Of a stretch of DNA of 64,000 nt, positions 57,342 through 64,000 are shown piece by piece. The position numbers were made by a program, and so were the translations under genes. The stretch comes from Schizochytrium sp. CCTCC M209059 (lineage: Eukaryota; Sar; Bigyra; Thraustochytrida; Thraustochytriidae): positions 742,909 to 806,908 of the forward strand of contig KN805377.1 of assembly GCA_000818945.1 (NCBI GenBank). The letters are read 5' to 3'. The notes beneath the pieces are model-generated. The model searched no databases. It was given only the letters and a program-made list of their open reading frames with translations, and was not told the origin of the DNA. The stretch's first letter is position 1; each line of letters opens with the position of its first letter.

Positions 57342-57709
57342 CACGCTGCTTGCGCGTGCGCGCGAGACTTGACTCGAATGCGCACGCCATGCTCCCCCTC
57401 CGCCCCGACTCGTGCTCTGCTTCCTCAGGCTGCCGTTGGGGCACGTGAAGAACTCGGAATCGAGCCGCGGGGGAAGGAGAGCAAGAAGGGGAGTGAGAGC
57501 GGCGGCGGTGGACGGAGTGCGGCAGCAAGAAAGAGGGCGTTGAGATACGTGGACGAAGGAAGGGGCGCGCTGGTGGGTGGGACATGACTTTGCGCAAGGA
57601 CGAACGTACAGAACGAACGTGCGAACGAACGCCGGGAGGCCGTCGAAAGCTCCGCTTTGCTTCGCAGCATCTGCTATGTAGTATATAGACTATAAGTGGT
57701 GGCTGGCCA
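57342..57709. other. Gene-free segment
   Basis: Contains AACGAACGTGCGAACGAACG-type repeats near 57600-57630. No coding evidence. Confidence 0.4.
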
Positions 57710-57809
57710 TTGCTTGTTTGCTTGTTTGCTTGATTGCTTGATTGCTTGATTGATTGCTTGATTGATTGATTGCTTGATTGATTGATTGATTGCTTGATTG
57801 ATTGATTGC

Positions 57810-57845
<36 letters not shown>
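57710..57845. repeat. (TTGA)n / (TTGC)n tetranucleotide tract
   Basis: About 34 units, mixing TTGC, TTGT and TTGA, ending in a pure ATTG/TTGA block. The longest tetranucleotide array in the window; partial TTGA/TCGA copies recur at 58055-58110. Confidence 0.95.
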
Positions 57846-59241
57846 CCGAACACACACAGCCGCGGAATGTCGCGGGATGAATAAGAAGAGCGCCGGGGCG
57901 GCCTGAGGAAAAGTCTGCGGCGGCCCGCGATGTCGGTCCGGGGCAGAGAGGGGCAGAGCGAGGCGGGCCAACCAACGCTCGTCCGCAGCCCGCGCTGCGT
58001 GGACGGCAGTCCTGAGGGAAGGGAAGGAAGAAGCGCCGGAAGCGCGTACTCGGGTTGGTTGATTGATGGTTGAAGGATTGATCAATCGATCGATCGACTG
58101 ATTGCTTGAAATTGATTGACCGCCGCTCGAGCCGGGAATCCCGCAAGATACCTCGAAAGGAAAGAATCCGTGGGAGATGGGGCAAGCGCCTTGCCCTCTC
58201 CTCTCCTTTCCTTTCCTTTTCAATTCGTTCTTGGACCGGCGGCCCTTTGGCTTTTCGCCGCTGCTGCCGCCGCCCGAGCCGGACGCGTCTGGTGGCCCTG
58301 TCTTGTCCTGTCCTGTCCTGTCCTGCCCCTCTGGCAGGCGTGTGCGTGTGTGCCAGCCAGGTACAATCTGCGCCCGGGCGGGACGCGTGCGGCAGCGGGC
58401 CGGGACAAAACGTAGCAGGCAGCACAGATCAGGCTAGATGGTTGCTGCAAACGTGACTCGGATAGTGATGATTTTGGAGGGGTTGCACGAAGTAAGCTGG
58501 GACGCGGAGTCGCAATATTGGGATATGGAAGGATAGCAGAAAGGACATCACATGGACAGCACAGTTATAGTCGCCAGCCTGCTGCCACTAGCAGCTGGCA
58601 GGCGACCACTAGCCTAAGTAGCTAGTTGGCTGCAACCTGGGAGCGTATCTTGCCTCGCAAATTGCGACTAGCCAGACGAGGTGGGCGCGGAATGGCCCCG
58701 CCACTGCTCGTAGACAACCACCAGCAACCGCAGCCGGCTGGCCGGATCGCATCGCCTTGGCAATCTATGTGTGACCTCTGGGCGGGCTGGGGCCATACGC
58801 GATGAAGCAGCTACTTTACAGGTATAGTATACTTTTTCAAGTTTGCGAAGGATATGGAAAGATTGAAAAGCGAGCTCTACCTTGAGAGCTAAAGATGGCA
58901 GGATTACAACATGCTGTGAGCCTGACCGAGGAGAATCCGGTACATGGTGGCGACCTTGACAGTGAGTGCATCGAAGACGCCTGGCCGGCGACTCAAACTG
59001 CCCTTCTTCTTGGCAGTTCAAGTTTCGGCAAGACCGTGGCCATTTTGGGTGGCTAGCTGGGCGGAGAAAAGAAACCGGGCGAAGAGGCGCGGCCCTTTAC
59101 GACCTGCGAATGAGCGCGGGGCGAAATTTGCAGCGGTGGCGCGTAGGATGCCTTAGACTGTGGGTAACTATAACGCAAAGAGTCAGTGCGGCCGCACGCA
59201 GTGCGAGACATGCGTTGCGAAGCCGCAGGTGTGCACTTTTG
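57846..59241. other. Gene-free segment
   Basis: 58.2 kb has a short TGTCC pentamer run (listed separately). 58.44-58.96 kb is less GC-rich and holds CCAGCCTGCTGCCACTAGCAGCTGGCAGGC-like inverted words near 58573-58603. No domain-bearing frame is present. Confidence 0.4.
58302..58325. repeat. (TGTCC)n pentanucleotide tract
   Basis: About five units. Confidence 0.93.
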
Positions 59242-59346
59242 CGCCTCTTGCTCTTTCTTCCTATTTCTCCTTTCTTCCATTTTTTTAATCCTTTGTTTCT
59301 TTTATTCTTTTTCTTTCCTTTTTCTTTTCTTTTTCTTCTTCTATTC

Positions 59347-59381
<35 letters not shown>

Positions 59382-59401
59382 CTTTTCCTCGTGCCTTCTC
59401 G
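59242..59401. repeat. Polypyrimidine (T/C) tract
   Basis: About 160 bases almost purely T and C on the plus strand with irregular TTTTC/TTTCTT units. Confidence 0.93.
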
Positions 59402-61484
59402 CTGTTAATGACTCACAGGGTCTTTCTTTGCATCAAGGTGATCGATTGATTCCGAGCGCGCGCTCGCAGCGACGCGAATGCAGGCCACAATCTATTGCCG
59501 CTGCCGACGGCGCGCTGCCTGCGGCGGGACGTAGTGGCGACGCAGGACCACGCAGACAGCTAGCTCTTCACTCGCTCGCTCGTCGGTCGACCGGTGCAGC
59601 ACCGCATCGCACGGCCTGGACTTGGCCGCCACATTGCCCCCCGGCCGCCATTCATCACCCAGGACAGAAACTCCAGGCTCGCGTTTGCACTCGAGTCGCG
59701 TCGCGAAGAGTGCGTTGCGAATTGGCGCTCCGCAACCTTGCGCGCCCTCTGCCGCAGAGCTGGCGGGCGGTCGGCCGGCCGTGGTCTTCCGCGTCCATTG
59801 GCTTGCCAGGCGAGTGGACGCAGGAGAGGACGCGGCTGCGCAGGGAGCGCTAGGAACAATCCCTGCTTCCCGACGCGATCGCGGCCGTCTGCCCTCGACC
59901 AGTGTTTTCCACAACGCCTACAAGGAATTGTCCCGAAAGCGCGACTTCCGGCTGGTACGGGCGGCGCTCTTTCGCTCGCCAGCTAGTAGCTAGCCTAGCC
60001 GCCGTGCATCCGGCCAGCGGCCATGGCGGCGGCAGCACAGGCGGCGGAGTCGAGGCAAGGCGAGGCCGGCGCACCCTCTGGGTCCGTGGCACCTCGTAGC
60101 GAAGCGCTTCGACGCGATGTGTCCTGTCCTGCTTTGTCTTATCTTGTCTTGTTGCGGCAGGCGATGCGACGCGATCCTCGAGGAAGCAAGACTCGTGCAG
60201 CGTAACGGCAGCACGGCACGGGCTTCGAGCCAAATGGAATAACTCGGGCTACTTCGCGTCGAGTCTCTGTCTGTGACGAGCTTGCAGAGGCAGAGGCGGT
60301 TGAAGTGCGCCGCAGAGAGCAGTTGAGAGCGGAGGTCCAGAGAGACTGCCCGCAAGGCGCCGCCCCCAACGTGGTAGTACGTACTTGCCGAGCCGTTGAT
60401 GCCTGGATTGCGTGCAAGCATGATCCTCTGCATGTTCTCCTCTACTTGAACGCAGCGCATGAGTTTCGCTTTTCGACGTAGTATACTTGCTTGTGCTCGA
60501 AGACGACGGCCGGGGAAACAAAAGAGAAGCACGACGCAAGGCCACGACGATCGTAGGTGATCGTCAAGACGGTCGCCGTAATGAAGGATAGATGCAAACG
60601 AAGGCCCCGGGACGAAATGAGGTAGTTGCCTTCGGACCCATGCCAGCTCGTCTGGGCAGGTGGCCAAAAAATGTGCCGGATGCTGTTCGCGGGACTGACA
60701 GTGAAGACCTCGTGGAGGCGGTTGCGTGCCCGCTGAGCAACGGCTGGCTCGCTGGCTGGCCATGATGGCTGGCTCGCTGGCTGGCCTTGGCAACTGGCCA
60801 GCAGACTATTGCTGGCCGTTTTCCATCATGCTACCTCTGGGAGTAGCCGCGGCGCTAATAGACAAAAGGCCGTGGGGGTAGTTCAATTGTCTTCATTTTG
60901 CGGGCCAAACTGTCGGTTATCTTTACAGTCAGCCTTTCTGCAGTGCAGTGCGCAAAGAATGCGCCACGGCCGTAGCAGGGACAAGAGTTCGACAAGAGGA
61001 AGCGGCCCTGAGCAAGAGCAAGAGCAAGAGCAAAAGGGGACAAACGCAATGAACCAACTGCTTGCCAGCCAGGCAGAAGGGGTGCCTTTTTTTTCCGGCC
61101 TTTTGCGGACCCCGGCATCTGTTTCATCTGCATTCAATAGCCTCGTCGCGGTGTTGGCCGCGAGCAAATTGTGGTCGTGGGCTGCCCGCTCCAACGAATC
61201 TCTAGTGCAATTCTACGGTTATTGCTTGTTTCTTTGCTTGATTCCTGCAACTCATTTGCCCGTTCTTTCTTTTGCAAAACACGCGGCAGCGAGCTTGCGA
61301 GCGCGACTGACCGGACACTCCTATGCAGTGCATCACTTTTTTGGTCGAGAAGGGTCGCGTGCCTTGTCCCCGATACGATTGCTTTCGACGACTGCTGTTG
61401 GGCTAGTGTTGAAGAAGAGGTATTATTATTCCATGTCATAAAAGGGAGCACGTCCGCCATTCTTGTTTCCTTTTCGCAGTGGTG
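59402..61484. other. Gene-free segment
   Basis: Holds several Arg/Ala-rich open frames and one less biased frame (60809-61441, plus) with CAAGAG repeats and no domain. A 20-bp direct repeat (GGCTGGCTCGCTGGCTGGCC) occurs at 60742 and 60767. No gene supported. Confidence 0.4.
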
Positions 61485-61490
61485 GCAGGT

Positions 61491-61529
<39 letters not shown>

Positions 61530-61530
61530 C
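61485..61530. repeat. (GGCA)n tetranucleotide tract
   Basis: About eleven units. Confidence 0.96.
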
Positions 61531-61935
61531 GACCGTCATTCGCCACGTCACGCACTGCCTCTCCCCCTTGGCGTTGGCCTGTGTGGCCTGTGGTCTGGGG
61601 CGCTCTCAGTTCTACCAAAACGAAAAGCATTTTGGCTCCCAGAGCCGTCGTAGGCGCCCTTGGAGGCCGTGTGAGGGCTGCAGACAGACACTTGCTCGCA
61701 CGCTTGCTGGCCGCACGTCTGCACGCGCGCGCACATTCGCCCCGCCAGTCTTTTCCCGTGCAGGCCTCCGCACAGGCCTTTGCGCAGGCCTCGCAAAGGA
61801 AGCACACGGTGAGCGTGCGACTGCGACTGCGACTGCGAGCGCGCAGGGCATTCACAGCCGGGAAGGTGTGTCGCGCAGGGCGCTTGACTTCAATCGCGCG
61901 TGCAGACGCAGACGGTGGCTAGCGTAGCCTCACGA

Positions 61936-61960
61936 AGCCAAGCCAAGCCAAGCCAAGCCA
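61936..61960. repeat. (AGCCA)n pentanucleotide tract
   Basis: Five perfect units followed by degenerate AACAAGCCAAG copies. Confidence 0.93.
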
Positions 61961-62336
61961 AAACAAGCCAAGACAACAAGCCCAGGCAGGTGATTCAATC
62001 TGCCAGCAGCCAAGGCCAACCAGCCACCAGGCAGTCTTGCATGGAGCGTGCGCGCCAGGGCAGCAAGCCTTGTTTGCCATCGATTGATTGGTCGCTTGCG
62101 CCGAGGGTGCCTTGTCGAGCATTAGGGCCTGTCGGCTGGCTCCGCGTGTGCTGCAGGAAAGCGCAGTGCGATCTCGCCGCACTGCAGCGAACTGGATTAT
62201 ATTCACGAATTAATAATTTTTTCTTTGATGATAAGTACTTTCTTGTTTGTTTTCTCTCTGTCTGCATGCAGAGGCGCTGGTTGGCGCAAGGGCCTGGAAG
62301 AGGCGTTGCGAAGTGAACCCGGCGTGTCGCGAACAG

Positions 62337-62362
62337 CAAGCAAGCAAGCAAGCAAGCAAGCA
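62337..62362. repeat. (CAAG)n tetranucleotide tract
   Basis: About six and a half units. Confidence 0.95.
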
Positions 62363-64000
62363 ATCTAGTTAGCTAGCCCGGCAAGCACTGCAAGCACTGC
62401 AAGCAGGCATTGTAGCTCGCACTCCACGTCACTCCCTCCCCGCTGCCACCTCCAGCTCACCTCAGCCGCCAGCGGCCATTTCCACAGTCGCCACCGGCGT
62501 AAACACCGCAGTGCAACGCAATGCAATGCAGCGCGGCGCGAATTCTCTCCGCGTCCAGACAGTGACAGCCAGATGCTGCTGCGTTCTTTCCCTCGCTGGC
62601 CGGAGCTTCCTTCCCCCAGGCGCGTTTCTGTCCCATTTTTCTCCTCCGGTGTCTGAGTGACCTTCATCATCACCCTAGCAGTCAGCAGGCAGGCAGTCTA
62701 GCCTCTTCTTTCCAGCTGCCCCTGGCTGGCCGAAGAAACTTGCTGCGCTCGACACCTCCGGCGGCTAGTTACCCTGCGCGCATAGCAAGGCGCGGCAAGG
62801 CACGGCAAGGCAAGACGAGGCGAGATATGATGAGACACGCAACAAGCAATGAACCCGATCCAGCCAGGCCAGCGACCGAGAGAATCCAGGCTCGCGCCGA
62901 GCCCTCCTCCCTCTCGCGCTCGCGCCCTGACGGCAGTCAGCTCCGGCGCTGAGCGCGGGCCTCGCGTGCTCTCGCGGCCAGTGCCTTGATGGCGCCACGC
63001 AGGCCAGCCCCGCGCGCGTGTCGTTGCGCTCTCTCTGCACCGCGGCCGCACCCGGCGGGAGGTGGGTGCGCGGCGCGGGGAGGAAGACGCGGAGCGCGGC
63101 CAGGGCGAGAGACCCAGGGTCGAGACGCGATGCGTGGCTTTGGAGGCGTTAGATTCGTTCGTTCGTTCACCAGGCAGGTTGGTGGGCGCCGGCGACACCG
63201 GTTTCCGTGCTTGGTTGCTTGGTGGCTTGGTGGCTTGGTTGCTTGCTTGGTTGCTTGCCTGGTCAATTGCTCGCGTGCTGACAAAGTCGGCAGCCATCAA
63301 TCAATCGATCTAGGCTAGGGCTGTTTCCTCTTTCCCTCTTCCCCTCCCTCCATCCCTTTCTCCTCTCCCTCAAGGCTAGGGTTGTGGGCGGTGACTTGTC
63401 TTGCTTGCGTTTCGTGAAAAGACGAGAAGAGGAGCGCGAGAAGGAGACCAGACGACAGGAGACGAGAATCACACCCCCGCAAGCGCGTGGCTCCGCACAC
63501 GGGGAATTGTCACCGCGCACATCCTCCGTGCACGGGAGGGAGGGAGGGAGGCAGCAAGCCAAGCACGTACTGTCCAGGCCAGGACCAGGCGAAGCAGGCT
63601 AGGCAGGCCCGCCAGCCAGGCTCGCGTGAAGCTCGAAGCCGAGGCGAAACGAAAGCGCTGGACGCTCGCTCGGTGGCCAGTAAGTCAGCCAGCCAGCAGG
63701 CCAGCCGCGTCGGCCAGCCGCCGCAGCCAAGCAGGCGAGCCCGAGCAGAAGCAATTCAAAGCAAGGCAAAGCACAGGGGGTCTTTCGCCGCTTCGTACCG
63801 TGTCCCTGGATATCCCACACAGGCAGAGCTAGACCAAGCTATAGCTTGTTCCTGCTTTCGGCACACAAACCGCTCGCTATTGCCCGACCGCATGAGCCGG
63901 GCGGCCAGCCAGCAAACCCGAAACGCGGCGAGCCCACGCTGCACAGCGCAGCGCAGGCAGGCGCAGCAGTAGCAGTAGGAGCAGAGACAACACAGGCCGG
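62363..64000. other. Gene-free end of window
   Basis: GC-rich with many short words (GCAAGGC, GGCAAG, CAGCCAGC) and a GCTTGG/TGGCTTGG-type minisatellite at about 63211-63262. No telomeric TTAGGG array is seen at the window end, and no domain-bearing frame. Confidence 0.4.

Noticed and set aside
56653..58425. 590-codon minus-strand open frame
   Set aside because: It consists of translated microsatellites (Asn/Gln/Ser and Ala/Cys/Leu runs) with no domain and no coding-like composition, although an EEAKQL repeat looks superficially like a coiled coil.
60809..61441. 210-codon plus-strand frame with less biased composition
   Set aside because: It contains a CAAGAG repeat, has no recognisable domain or good start, and overlaps comparable frames on other strands.
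55118..62362. CRISPR-like arrays
   Set aside because: Repeats are 4-5 bp microsatellites without regular unique spacers, and the DNA is eukaryotic.
63900..64000. Telomere at the right end
   Set aside because: No TTAGGG-type or other telomeric array is visible.

Overview
The window is nuclear DNA from a protist eukaryote. Genes are packed at one per 2-4 kb, most are single-exon, and the few introns are short (about 55-370 nt) with GT-AG borders. The mix of families suggests a flagellate-producing stramenopile, possibly a thraustochytrid (labyrinthulomycete): a Rab28-like GTPase, enkurin, two EF-hand/WD40 proteins, a TPR/RPAP3_C protein, a single-chain biotin carboxylase, acidic Cys-rich secreted proteins and TKL kinases. 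That assignment is inference; no rRNA or marker gene is present to settle it. Many long open frames begin at non-ATG codons, so starts were moved to the first supported ATG.

Left part (1-14.2 kb): Rab28-like GTPase (+), convergent with an F-box/SUKH protein (-); a very large protein with a dynein-stalk-like segment and an acidic repeat tail (+); a fused biotin carboxylase/BCCP/carboxyltransferase (+); and a secreted Cys-rich protein with a poly-Arg tract (-). Next (14.2-27.1 kb): an acidic Cys-module surface protein with a GPI-like tail (+), a two-exon CDC26/APC12 gene (-), a three-exon BioD-like/DRTGG protein (+), and the first EF-hand/WD40 protein (-).

Middle (27.8-42.5 kb): a CLASP-type TOG protein (+); an ARM-like/TPR/RPAP3_C protein (-) divergent from WDR12/YTM1 (+); a four-exon enkurin gene (-); an assembly gap of 52 N inside poly-C; a multi-pass membrane protein with two TKL kinase domains (+); a cystatin-like protein (-); and an ER-type DnaJ protein (-).

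43-53 kb: an unusual block with a three-exon gene of unknown family (+) facing a membrane-tail exon (-). The tail can be joined by a 69-nt phase-0 intron to the second EF-hand/WD40 gene (-). Then come a disordered protein with SUMO-interaction-like motifs (+) and COP9 signalosome subunit 3 (-).

53.1-64 kb has no gene I can support. It begins with a degenerate CGATACTGC repeat field and continues as GC-rich DNA full of tetra- and pentanucleotide repeats. Long open frames there are low-complexity translations of these repeats.

Functional threads: several genes point to cilia and microtubules (Rab28, enkurin, EF-hand/WD40 pair, RPAP3_C protein, TOG protein, dynein-stalk-like protein). Others are cell-cycle or ubiquitin components (CDC26, CSN3, F-box protein), ribosome assembly (WDR12), ER folding (DnaJ) and acyl-CoA carboxylation.
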